Assembly: GCA_017484005.1 (NCBI GenBank)
Contig: JAFUTY010000037.1
Location: forward strand, 32,658 to 96,657
Source: Selenomonadaceae bacterium
GTDB taxonomy: Bacteria; Bacillota; Negativicutes; Selenomonadales; Selenomonadaceae
Length of the DNA: 64,000 bases
Reading direction: 5' to 3'
Positions 8,961-16,891 of this stretch are shown piece after piece. The translations under genes were made by a program, and so were the position numbers. Each line of letters opens with the position of its first letter. The first letter of the stretch is position 1. Below the pieces are notes generated by a model, which had not been told where the DNA came from, did no database searches, and was given only the letters and a program-made list of their open reading frames with translations.

Positions 8961-10499
8961 CTAAAGTGCTGGATTTTCTGGAGTCGATTCTTTTGGACGG
9001 TCAAACGGAGTGAGAAATTTCATTCGAAGATTATTTTGAATTAGAAAGACGTTTGTCATCTGTTCAGCAAACCACGCGTAATGCCTTTGTTCACGAAAAC
9101 TTTTGCCTTCAGTGATTTTAGCCCATTCGCGAGCGGCAGGAATCATAAATGAAAAGATCCATTTGCAATATTCATCGAAAACTTTCCAACGTGTGAAAAA
9201 CATTGATTTGTCGATTAATCTCGAGCTAGCTCCTTGAAGTCGTAGAGTCTCGAGACATTTTGGATCAACTTGATCAATATATTTCTTGATAATTTTGAAC
9301 GGCTCTGAATTTTCATTTCTTACATTATATGAAGTTGCAAATGGACGATTATTTCTCACCAAGATATCGCAATCTTGAAGAAGATCAATTGCCTCTTCCA
9401 TTGTCATAATATGGAAATTTCGAAATGGCACATAATTCTTCGATTTATCTGTCGCCGCTGTATCTGGTAAATAGAAAAACCTGCTGTAATGTGAAAAACC
9501 GACGTAATCAGTTTTCGGAGCATTTTTCCACACCCAATAGTGGATAGTCAATTCGCTCAAATTCACATTCAAATCAGAAATATTGTCACCAGTATCGTCG
9601 CCACGGAATCCTAAATTGACTGTTGCATTCTTCTTTCCGCCTTGAATCAATTCATATCCATCAGGAAGTTTTGGCAAGAAATATTCTTTATGAATTGCGA
9701 CATAGGCACGACAAGTTTCTCGATGCGCAAAATTAATTTCGAGCCATTCGCCACGAACTACCGGAGTCCATGAATAGTTTTCCCTTCCAGTTGAAATCTG
9801 TTTCATGAATTTGAACGCTGGCGAATTGCAATGTAGGAAGATAAAAACTTTCTTCGAGGATTTTTCTGCCCAATCTATCATCAGTAATAATTCTTCAACG
9901 GATCTCTCGGCAGTTAAAATTATCGAGTCATAGCTCCGGAGTTTAATTTCATCGAATGACGTGACGATCGATTCATACACATTGTTGAAGATCGGCTCGA
10001 TTTTGGAAGGATTTTCGAGGATAGTCTCGATTTGAAACAATTTCTGGGGGGGGGGGGGGGCTGGCAAATAACGATTCAAGAAATCAAATGAGTTTGCATG
10101 GTAGAAATATGCATCCAAATCCAAAATTTGTTTTGGAGATTTCTGTTTATCCTTTGTCAACAATTTATAGAGTTCCCCGATGTTTTTATCCGCAACGAAA
10201 CACACATTCGAGACGAAATTTTTGAAATAAGCCACTGTCGCGATTGTTCCTAGTGGCATAATTCTCGTCCAAATATGTCTATTTCGACCATACAAATCGC
10301 CGCGCGTGAAAAGCAGATAATCGAAATCCAATGACTTCAATTTGGATTCCGAAAGTAGCTCGCCATTGAGTACAATTTGAAGAATTTCCGGCTCGAGTTG
10401 ACGAAATTCGAGTTTCCCGACGATTTCATACTCCGGAACATTTTTCGGAATTTCATTTTCATCGCCGATCAAAAGTACTTTTGGAATGAATTTGTTCAT
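8961..10499 (-). CDS. DUF4422 glycosyltransferase-like protein, copy D (phase ON)
   Basis: 512 residues, the only tract-bearing copy in frame. ATG 10499 has AGGAGAGGA upstream and follows guaA by 13 nt; the longer frame to 10613 overlaps guaA and is rejected. The G15 tract at 10046-10060 is read as Ala-Pro-Pro-Pro-Pro-Gln and joins the N-terminal domain (FIPKVLLIGDENEIP) to the DUF4422 domain (GDDTGDNISDLN, WVWKN, GFSHYSRFF). It serves as the reference for judging the phase of copies A-C. Confidence 0.9.
   Translation of the reverse strand: MNKFIPKVLLIGDENEIPKNVPEYEIVGKLEFRQLEPEILQIVLNGELLSESKLKSLDFDYLLFTRGDLYGRNRHIWTRIMPLGTIATVAYFKNFVSNVCFVADKNIGELYKLLTKDKQKSPKQILDLDAYFYHANSFDFLNRYLPAPPPPQKLFQIETILENPSKIEPIFNNVYESIVTSFDEIKLRSYDSIILTAERSVEELLLMIDWAEKSSKKVFIFLHCNSPAFKFMKQISTGRENYSWTPVVRGEWLEINFAHRETCRAYVAIHKEYFLPKLPDGYELIQGGKKNATVNLGFRGDDTGDNISDLNVNLSELTIHYWVWKNAPKTDYVGFSHYSRFFYLPDTAATDKSKNYVPFRNFHIMTMEEAIDLLQDCDILVRNNRPFATSYNVRNENSEPFKIIKKYIDQVDPKCLETLRLQGASSRLIDKSMFFTRWKVFDEYCKWIFSFMIPAAREWAKITEGKSFREQRHYAWFAEQMTNVFLIQNNLRMKFLTPFDRPKESTPENPAL
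10046..10060 (+). repeat. G15 homopolymer, phase switch of DUF4422 copy D (ON)
   Basis: Fifteen G, the longest coding tract in the window. Two residues complete an Ala codon, twelve give four Pro codons and the last begins the Gln codon CAG, so both domains are in one frame. Confidence 0.92.
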
Positions 10500-10512
10500 T
10501 GATATCCTCTCC

Positions 10513-12051
10513 TTATTCAAGTTCAATCGTCGCGGGAGGTTTCGATGTGCAGTCATACAAAACTCGATTGACTCCTTTGACTTCATTGACAATTCGATTA
10601 GAAATTTTTCCAAGAATTTCCCATGGAATTTGCGAGGCGTTTGCAGTCATAAAATCACTCGTCTCGACCGCTCGAAGAACGATTGCATAATCATAAGTTC
10701 TTCCATCTCCCATAACGCCGACAGATCTCATATTTGTCAACGCGGCAAAATATTGACCGAGATTTTTGACTCCAGATTTTTCCAATTCCTCGCGATAGAT
10801 CGCATCGGCATTTTGAACGATCGAAATTTTTTCAGCCGTGACTTCTCCAATGATTCGAATTCCCAATCCTGGACCTGGAAATGGCTGTCTCGATACTAAT
10901 TTCTCCGGAATTCCAAGTTGACGACCAACTTCTCGAACTTCATCTTTGAACAATAATCGCAACGGCTCGACAATCTCTTTGAAATCTACATAATTCGGAA
11001 GTCCTCCAACGTTGTGATGCGATTTGATTGTTGCCGCTCGACCTAATCCACTCTCGATAACATCGGGATAAATCGTGCCTTGAACTAGAAAATCAACTGC
11101 ACCAATCTTTTTAGCTTCCCTCTCGAAAACTCGAATGAATTTTTCACCGATGATCTTCCGTTTCGATTCAGGTTCAGTCACATTTTTCAACGCCTGCAAA
11201 AATTCATCGCCGGCATTGACTCGAATGAAATTCAAATCATAAATTCCGCTCGATCCAAAAACCTGCTCGACCTCGTCGCCTTCATTCTTCCGCAATAATC
11301 CATGATCGACAAATACGCAGGTCAATTGTTTACCGATCGCTTTTGACATCAGAACTGCCGCGACAGATGAATCGACTCCTCCGCTCAATGCACAAAGAGC
11401 TCGCCCAGATCCAATTCTCGATTTGAGATTCTCAACCGTCGTTTGAATGAAATTCGACATCGTCCAATCGCCGCGGCATTCACAAATCTTCCGGACAAAA
11501 TTATCGAGCATGATTTTTCCTTCATCAGTATGCATGACTTCCGGATGAAATTGAACTGCATAAAATTTCCGCGATGAATCTTCCATTGATGCAACTGGAC
11601 AATTTTGAGTTGATGAAGTCACTTCGAATCCATTCGGAATTTCGAAAATTCGATCCGTGTGACTCATCCATGCGATTGTCTTTGTCGATACATTTTCAAA
11701 CAGCGGAGATTTTTTATCGATCGAGACTTCAGTTCTTCCATATTCAGACGTCTCAGCTTTATCAACTTTTCCGCCGAGAACATGTGCAATCACCTGCGCA
11801 CCATAACAGATTCCGAGAATTGGAATTCCGAGCTCAAAAATTCTCGAATCGCCGAGCACTGCATTTTCAACGTAAACCGATTGAGGTCCTCCAGTCAAAA
11901 TGATTCCTCGAGGATTCATCTCACGAATTTTCTCGATCGGCATCGTGTCCGGATGAACTTCGCAATAAACATGACTTTCACGAACTCGGCGCGCGATTAA
12001 TTGATTGTATTGTCCGCCAAAATCCAAAATCAAAATCGATTCATGTTTCAT
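10513..12051 (-). CDS. guaA: GMP synthase (glutamine-hydrolysing)
   Basis: 512 residues, normal for GuaA. It converts XMP, ATP and glutamine to GMP. N-terminal class I amidotransferase: the catalytic Cys is in GICYGAQ (Cys82), with the QFHPE His/Glu further on. The ATP-pyrophosphatase P-loop [11 protein letters not shown] follows, and the C-terminal dimerisation domain ends with the conserved [12 protein letters not shown] tail. ATG 12051 follows GGAGG; the longer frame to 12132 has no support. It heads the DUF4422 run, 13 nt before copy D. Confidence 0.97.
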   Translation of the reverse strand: MKHESILILDFGGQYNQLIARRVRESHVYCEVHPDTMPIEKIREMNPRGIILTGGPQSVYVENAVLGDSRIFELGIPILGICYGAQVIAHVLGGKVDKAETSEYGRTEVSIDKKSPLFENVSTKTIAWMSHTDRIFEIPNGFEVTSSTQNCPVASMEDSSRKFYAVQFHPEVMHTDEGKIMLDNFVRKICECRGDWTMSNFIQTTVENLKSRIGSGRALCALSGGVDSSVAAVLMSKAIGKQLTCVFVDHGLLRKNEGDEVEQVFGSSGIYDLNFIRVNAGDEFLQALKNVTEPESKRKIIGEKFIRVFEREAKKIGAVDFLVQGTIYPDVIESGLGRAATIKSHHNVGGLPNYVDFKEIVEPLRLLFKDEVREVGRQLGIPEKLVSRQPFPGPGLGIRIIGEVTAEKISIVQNADAIYREELEKSGVKNLGQYFAALTNMRSVGVMGDGRTYDYAIVLRAVETSDFMTANASQIPWEILGKISNRIVNEVKGVNRVLYDCTSKPPATIELE

Positions 12052-12188
12052 AAATTTAGCCTCCATGAATTTTTTAGAGATTCTTTCACGCTTGCAAGGT
12101 TTTCGCAATGGAAATTTTTCATCGAGTTTCAACGGCAGGAATTCGACTATCGAAGTTGAATTAAAAATTTCTGCAGGAGGGATCTAAT
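12052..12188. promoter_or_regulatory. Divergent intergenic region between guaA and trpD
   Basis: 137 nt between the divergent guaA and trpD starts must hold promoters for both. The trpD ribosome-binding site (AGGAGGG, 12176-12182) is clear. I do not see convincing -35/-10 pairs or a purine riboswitch fold by eye. Confidence 0.4.
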
Positions 12189-13205
12189 TTGATCAAAGAA
12201 GCAATCAAAAAAATCGTCGCGAAGCAGGATCTAACATACGATGAAGCATACGCCGTGATGAATGAAATCATGAATGGCGAGACAACTCCAACTCAAAACG
12301 CAGCATATCTCGCGGCTCTATCGACAAAAAGTGCTCGAGCGGAAACAATCGATGAAATCACTGGATCTGCTCAAGCGATGCGGGAGCATGCATTGCGAGT
12401 CGAACATAATCTTGACGTCATGGAAATTGTTGGAACTGGAGGAGATCATTCCGGCTCGATCAACATTTCAACGACTGCCGCAATTATCGCATCAGCCGCT
12501 GGAGTCAAAATCGCAAAACATGGAAATCGAGCCGCCAGTTCAAAATCTGGAGCAGCTGATTGTCTCGAGGCATTGGGAGTCAATATTTCTCTCGAACCGG
12601 AAAGAGCCGCGGAATTGCTCGATACAATCGGAATCTGTTTCTTATTCGCGCAAAAATATCATTCATCGATGAAATATGTCGGCTCGATTCGCCGCGAATT
12701 GGGAATTCGAACAGTTTTCAACATCCTTGGACCTCTGACAAATCCCGCAAATCCAAATCGATTTATGCTCGGCGTTTATGATGAATATCTCCTTGAACCT
12801 CTCGCGAAAGTTTTGACAAATCTCGGAGTCAAGCGCGGAATGGTTGTCTATGGACAGGATGGATTCGATGAAATTTCAATCAGTGCGCCAACTTCGATTT
12901 GTGAATTCAAAGACGGATCTTATCAGCGATATGTGATCCAGCCGGAAGATTTTGGATTCAAACGCGCCTCGAAATCTGATGTTCAAGGCGGAGATCCTGA
13001 AGAAAATGCTGAAGTCACTCGACAGATTTTGAACGGAGCTCAAGGTGCTAAGACTGATATCGTTTTATTGAATGCTGGCGCGGCGATTTACATCGGAGAT
13101 CGAGCGGCAAAAATCGCGGATGGAATCGAAATTGCTCGACAAATGATTTCATCCGGTGCGGCAAATCAAAAACTCGAGGAATTTATAGCCGAATCGAATC
13201 GGTAG
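12189..13205 (+). CDS. trpD: Anthranilate phosphoribosyltransferase
   Basis: 338 residues, usual TrpD length. It transfers phosphoribose from PRPP to anthranilate in tryptophan synthesis. Motifs: [14 protein letters not shown] (PRPP/pyrophosphate binding), [21 protein letters not shown], and [12 protein letters not shown] start with AGGAGGG seven nt upstream. No other trp gene is visible, so it is an orphan here, followed by a c-di-GMP-type and a nucleoside gene. Confidence 0.93.
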   Translation: MIKEAIKKIVAKQDLTYDEAYAVMNEIMNGETTPTQNAAYLAALSTKSARAETIDEITGSAQAMREHALRVEHNLDVMEIVGTGGDHSGSINISTTAAIIASAAGVKIAKHGNRAASSKSGAADCLEALGVNISLEPERAAELLDTIGICFLFAQKYHSSMKYVGSIRRELGIRTVFNILGPLTNPANPNRFMLGVYDEYLLEPLAKVLTNLGVKRGMVVYGQDGFDEISISAPTSICEFKDGSYQRYVIQPEDFGFKRASKSDVQGGDPEENAEVTRQILNGAQGAKTDIVLLNAGAAIYIGDRAAKIADGIEIARQMISSGAANQKLEEFIAESNR

Positions 13206-13239
13206 ATTTTTTTCATGGAAGAATTTGGAGGCGAGTCAG

Positions 13240-14322
13240 TTGCTGAAACTCTATAATGTTCAAAATCTGCGCCCTGGAATGAAAGTTGGACGCGATGTAA
13301 AAGGTATGGGCGGAATTTTAATCGCAAATGGAACAATTCTCGACGCAAAATCCCTCAAAACGCTGGCAGCCAATAACATCGTCTCCATTTACATCGATGA
13401 ATCAAAAGAAGAAGCGACTTCAGAAGTTCCAGGACGCGAGCATCTTCTCGATGAGGAATATGTTGAGCGTTATGACAAGATCTTCCGCCGCATGAAAACT
13501 ATTTTTGATAGTCTTGCAATTCATCGCGAATTGAAGATGACTGAACTCGAGAAAATAGTTTCAAAAGAGAATATCGATTTTCTTTGTGACGGTGCAAGAG
13601 CTGTTTCGCAAATTCACAACATGCCGCGCGAAGGAGATTATATAATTCATCATTCAATCCACGTTGGAATTTTGGCAGGACTCATGGCGCACTGGATTCA
13701 TTGGAGTCTCGAGCGCACGCAGGATCTAATGATGGCGGCAATTCTTCATGACGTCGGTAAACTCAAAATTGCGCCCTCAGTTCTCGAGAAGGAAGGCAAA
13801 CTCGATCAAGAAGAATGGCAAAAAATGCAGCGTCATCCAGAATTCAGTTTTGATATGCTCAAAAATACCAAACTGAGAAATAAGAAGGATATTCTCGAGG
13901 GAGTTTGGCAGCATCACGAGCGCTGTGATGGATCTGGATATCAAAATCATCTCGTGAAAGATCAGATCAATCCATTCGCGCGAATCATTGCGATTCTTGA
14001 TATTTATGACGCGATGGCGACAAATCGATCTTACGCTGAACGCAAATCGCCGTTCGATGTTATCAAAGTTTTATATGGCGATGTCCTCGATGGGCGGCTC
14101 GATACCGAATTCGCAATTCCATTCATGAAACAGCTCTACAAAGCGATCAATGGAAACTGGGTCGGGCTTTCAGATGGACAACGCGCAAAAATCGTCTACA
14201 TCAATGAAGCGAGCGTGACATCTCTTCCAGTCGTTCAAACTCTATCGGGGCAATTCATCGATCTCAACACGAATAAAAAACTCAAAATCGAATATGTTCT
14301 CACGGCTAACGAAGTCGGCTAA
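13240..14322 (+). CDS. HD-GYP domain protein (probable c-di-GMP phosphodiesterase)
   Basis: About 360 residues. TTG start at 13240 chosen because GGAGG (13227-13231) lies nine nt upstream, inside the longer frame. The N-terminal region (about 1-60) contains VGRDVKGMGGILIANG. The HD-GYP domain (about 120-300) shows HHSIHVG, the metal-binding HDVGK, and HHERCDGSGY, a slight variant of the usual HHE-DGxGYP. No receiver or membrane segment. Expected to hydrolyse c-di-GMP; the GYP variant leaves some doubt about activity. Confidence 0.88.
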   Translation: MLKLYNVQNLRPGMKVGRDVKGMGGILIANGTILDAKSLKTLAANNIVSIYIDESKEEATSEVPGREHLLDEEYVERYDKIFRRMKTIFDSLAIHRELKMTELEKIVSKENIDFLCDGARAVSQIHNMPREGDYIIHHSIHVGILAGLMAHWIHWSLERTQDLMMAAILHDVGKLKIAPSVLEKEGKLDQEEWQKMQRHPEFSFDMLKNTKLRNKKDILEGVWQHHERCDGSGYQNHLVKDQINPFARIIAILDIYDAMATNRSYAERKSPFDVIKVLYGDVLDGRLDTEFAIPFMKQLYKAINGNWVGLSDGQRAKIVYINEASVTSLPVVQTLSGQFIDLNTNKKLKIEYVLTANEVG

Positions 14323-14346
14323 AAATTTTTGAAAGGAAAATGCAAA

Positions 14347-15057
14347 ATGAGCTCACCACATAATGCCGCGGAAATTGGAGATATCGCTGAAACCATATTG
14401 CTTCCAGGCGATCCACTTCGCGCAAAACATATCGCTGAGAATTTTTTGACTGACGCAGTTCAATACACGAGCATTCGCAACAATTTCGGTTTCACTGGAA
14501 AATATAAAGGCAATCCGATTTCAGTTCAAAGCACAGGCATGGGAATTCCCTCGATGTGTATCTACGCGCACGAATTGATTGAAACTTACGGCGTCAGAAA
14601 ATTGTTTCGAGTTGGAACATGCGGCGCGATGCATGCCGATGTCAAAGTTCGCGATGTTTTATTGGCTCAAGGCGCGACGACTGATTCATCGATCATTCGA
14701 AATATTTTTGGCGCGTCGATAAATTTTGCACCGCTTGCGAATTTTGATCTCCTTTCGAGTGCTGTGAAAAATGCAGCGCGTCTCAACATCCCTGCGAAAG
14801 TCGGAAACATCGTGACAGTCGATCGATTCTATGACGAAGAAATCGATCAAGCGAAATTGGTGAAATATGGAGTTTTAGCTGTCGAGATGGAAACTGCAGG
14901 GCTGTATACAACTGCCGCGGAATTTGGAGCTAAAGCATTGTCAGTTCTCACCGTCAGCGATTCATTTGTCACGCATGAAGTTTTATCGGCGGAAGAGCGC
15001 GAGAAGAATTTCAATGACATGATTGAACTTGCGCTTGAAACTGCAATCGAGTCTTGA
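14347..15057 (+). CDS. deoD: Purine-nucleoside phosphorylase, DeoD type
   Basis: 236 residues (E. coli DeoD 239). It cleaves purine nucleosides with phosphate to base and (deoxy)ribose-1-phosphate. Motifs: LLPGDPLRAKHIAE near the N-terminus, GTCGAMHADVKVRD (phosphate/nucleoside site), VEMETAGLYTTAAEFGA and the base-binding TVSDS. ATG 14347 with AAAGGA upstream is preferred over the TTG at 14329. The following gene begins two bases past its stop. Confidence 0.94.
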   Translation: MSSPHNAAEIGDIAETILLPGDPLRAKHIAENFLTDAVQYTSIRNNFGFTGKYKGNPISVQSTGMGIPSMCIYAHELIETYGVRKLFRVGTCGAMHADVKVRDVLLAQGATTDSSIIRNIFGASINFAPLANFDLLSSAVKNAARLNIPAKVGNIVTVDRFYDEEIDQAKLVKYGVLAVEMETAGLYTTAAEFGAKALSVLTVSDSFVTHEVLSAEEREKNFNDMIELALETAIES

Positions 15058-15058
15058 C

Positions 15059-15691
15059 GTGAAAGATAAAATAAAATCGATATTTACACGTGAACTCACA
15101 TTGAAAGAGACTGCACTCGCTGCAGTCTTTTTTATTGCATTGATATTGATTTTCTTCAATTTGAATTCTGAATCTGAAACAATTGAAACGCGATCTGAAA
15201 TTGTTGAATCAAAACAAATTCCAAAGCTGTCGAATGAAAAATCTGATCGTGAAAAATTTGAAATTGTTCGGGCGGAATCGAAATTGCCGAAATTTGATCC
15301 GTTTTCAAAAGATCATTTAACTCGCGATAAAATTTCTGAATTGAAATCGCAGCCAAAAATTGAGGAGAAATCTGAAATCAAAAATGAAATCGTCGAGGAG
15401 AAATCGAGCATCGAGGATTCAAAAATCGATGAAAAAATCGTCGAGGATCAAATCGAGAATCCAATTGAAGATCAAATTCCTAAATCGAAACAGATTCCGC
15501 CGATCAAATTGAAGGGAATCATTTTTGCCGATGAAAAATCAATCGCGATAGTCGAATTCGATGGAGAGCATGATCTAATGTTGGGAGATTCGATTGGCGA
15601 TTGGAAAATTATCGAAATAAATCGCGAATCGATCGTTTTGGATTCTGGAGATCGAATTTCAATCGCGACGGAAGGAGATATCAATTTTTGA
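15059..15691 (+). CDS. Single-pass membrane protein with GspC/PilP-like C-terminal domain
   Basis: About 210 residues from a GTG two bases after the deoD stop. One membrane segment (about residues 20-40) is followed by a Lys/Glu/Ile-rich linker (about 60-145). The C-terminal 60 residues (PPIKLKGIIFADEKSIAIVEF, then GDSIGDWKIIEINRESIVL) resemble the homology-region domain of type II secretion GspC or pilus PilP proteins. No secretion genes are adjacent, so the role is unclear. Its stop overlaps the mtlD start. Confidence 0.6.
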   Translation: MKDKIKSIFTRELTLKETALAAVFFIALILIFFNLNSESETIETRSEIVESKQIPKLSNEKSDREKFEIVRAESKLPKFDPFSKDHLTRDKISELKSQPKIEEKSEIKNEIVEEKSSIEDSKIDEKIVEDQIENPIEDQIPKSKQIPPIKLKGIIFADEKSIAIVEFDGEHDLMLGDSIGDWKIIEINRESIVLDSGDRISIATEGDINF

Positions 15692-16827
15692 AAAAAGTTG
15701 TACATTTTGGCGCAGGAAATATCGGGCGGGGATTCATTGGACAGGTTTTAGCTCACGATGGCTGGCAGGTAATTTTTGTCGATATCGTGCCGAGTCTTGT
15801 CGATGAAATCAATGCTCGTCGAAAATATCATGTGGAAATTGTCGGTGAAAAATCGGAAACTTTGCTCGTCGAAAATGTCTCGGCAATTGATTCGACACAT
15901 CATCAGGATTTGCTCAACGATGCAATAACTCGAGCGAATCTAATCACGACAGCAGTTGGCGCAAATGTTTTGAAATTCGTCGCACCAAATATCGCGAAAG
16001 GATTAATCGAGCGGTTCAAATCGAATGACAATCCGCTCAATATCATCGCTTGCGAAAATATGATCGCGAGTTCATCGACGCTGAAAAAATTGGTGCTCGA
16101 AAATCTCCCGCTTGAACTTCATGAAAAATTGGAGGATCTGATTGGATTTCCAGATGCGGCAGTCGATAGAATTGTGCCAAATCAAATCAAATCTGAGCCG
16201 CTGATTGTACAAGTCGAGCGATTTTCGGAGTGGGATGTTGACGCGCTGAAAACTCTGGGGCATGAAATTTCTGACGTCGAAGGATTATTGCTCGTGAAAA
16301 ATTTGCCGGCGTATGTTGAGCGAAAGCTTTTCACAATCAACACAGGACACGCGGCGATTGCATATTTAGCATATCTCAAGGGAATTCGATTCATCCGCGA
16401 CGCAATGAAGGATTCTGAAATCGTTGAAATGGCGCGAAAAGTTTGGTATGAGACGAGCGAATTGTTAATCGAAAAACATGGATTCTCGCGCGATGAAATG
16501 CATGAATATGTTGCGATAACTGAACGGAGATTTGCAAATCCATATTTAACCGATGAAATTTTGAGAGTTGGAGGCTCGCCGATTCGAAAATTGGGCGCGA
16601 AAGATCGATTGACAAATCCCGCAACGCAATTAATCGAGCGCGGCAAATCTCCCGATGCAATTGCGAAAATCATCGCGGCGGCATTTCAATTCGATCCTCC
16701 GGAAGATCGCGAGGCGGTTGAGATTCAAAAATTCATTCGAGAAAATGGAATCGATTCAGCTATCACGAAATTTACAGGGGTTGAGCGAGATTCAAAACTT
16801 TTCGCAATGATCAAATCAAATTTCTGA
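15688..16827 (+). CDS. mtlD: Mannitol-1-phosphate 5-dehydrogenase
   Basis: 379 residues (E. coli MtlD 382). It oxidises mannitol-1-phosphate to fructose-6-phosphate with NAD. Starts at TTG 15688 with AAGGAG upstream, overlapping the previous stop. The Rossmann motif GAGNIGRGFIG is at residues 6-16, CENMIASS at about 120, and the NTGHAAIAYLAYLKG catalytic region at about 215. No mannitol PTS EII gene accompanies it. A terminator follows. Confidence 0.95.
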   Translation: MKKVVHFGAGNIGRGFIGQVLAHDGWQVIFVDIVPSLVDEINARRKYHVEIVGEKSETLLVENVSAIDSTHHQDLLNDAITRANLITTAVGANVLKFVAPNIAKGLIERFKSNDNPLNIIACENMIASSSTLKKLVLENLPLELHEKLEDLIGFPDAAVDRIVPNQIKSEPLIVQVERFSEWDVDALKTLGHEISDVEGLLLVKNLPAYVERKLFTINTGHAAIAYLAYLKGIRFIRDAMKDSEIVEMARKVWYETSELLIEKHGFSRDEMHEYVAITERRFANPYLTDEILRVGGSPIRKLGAKDRLTNPATQLIERGKSPDAIAKIIAAAFQFDPPEDREAVEIQKFIRENGIDSAITKFTGVERDSKLFAMIKSNF

Positions 16828-16841
16828 TTCCGAACGAAAAA

Positions 16842-16880
16842 AGATCCCCGACAGATTTGTTGATCTATCGAGGATCTTTC
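16842..16880 (+). terminator. Bidirectional Rho-independent terminator after mtlD and the RTX gene
   Basis: A 15-bp stem with one mismatch pair region (AGATCCCCGACAGAT against ATCTATCGAGGATCT), a short loop, A-run before and T-rich run after. It serves the converging mtlD and RTX genes. Confidence 0.85.
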
Positions 16881-16891
16881 TTTATTTCCGA

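Noticed and set aside
10500..10613. Longer start for DUF4422 copy D
   Set aside because: It would overlap the guaA 3' end by about 100 nt; ATG 10499 has an excellent Shine-Dalgarno.
15688..16827. Mannitol PTS operon
   Set aside because: mtlD has no EII or regulator beside it; its neighbours are deoD and a GspC-like gene.
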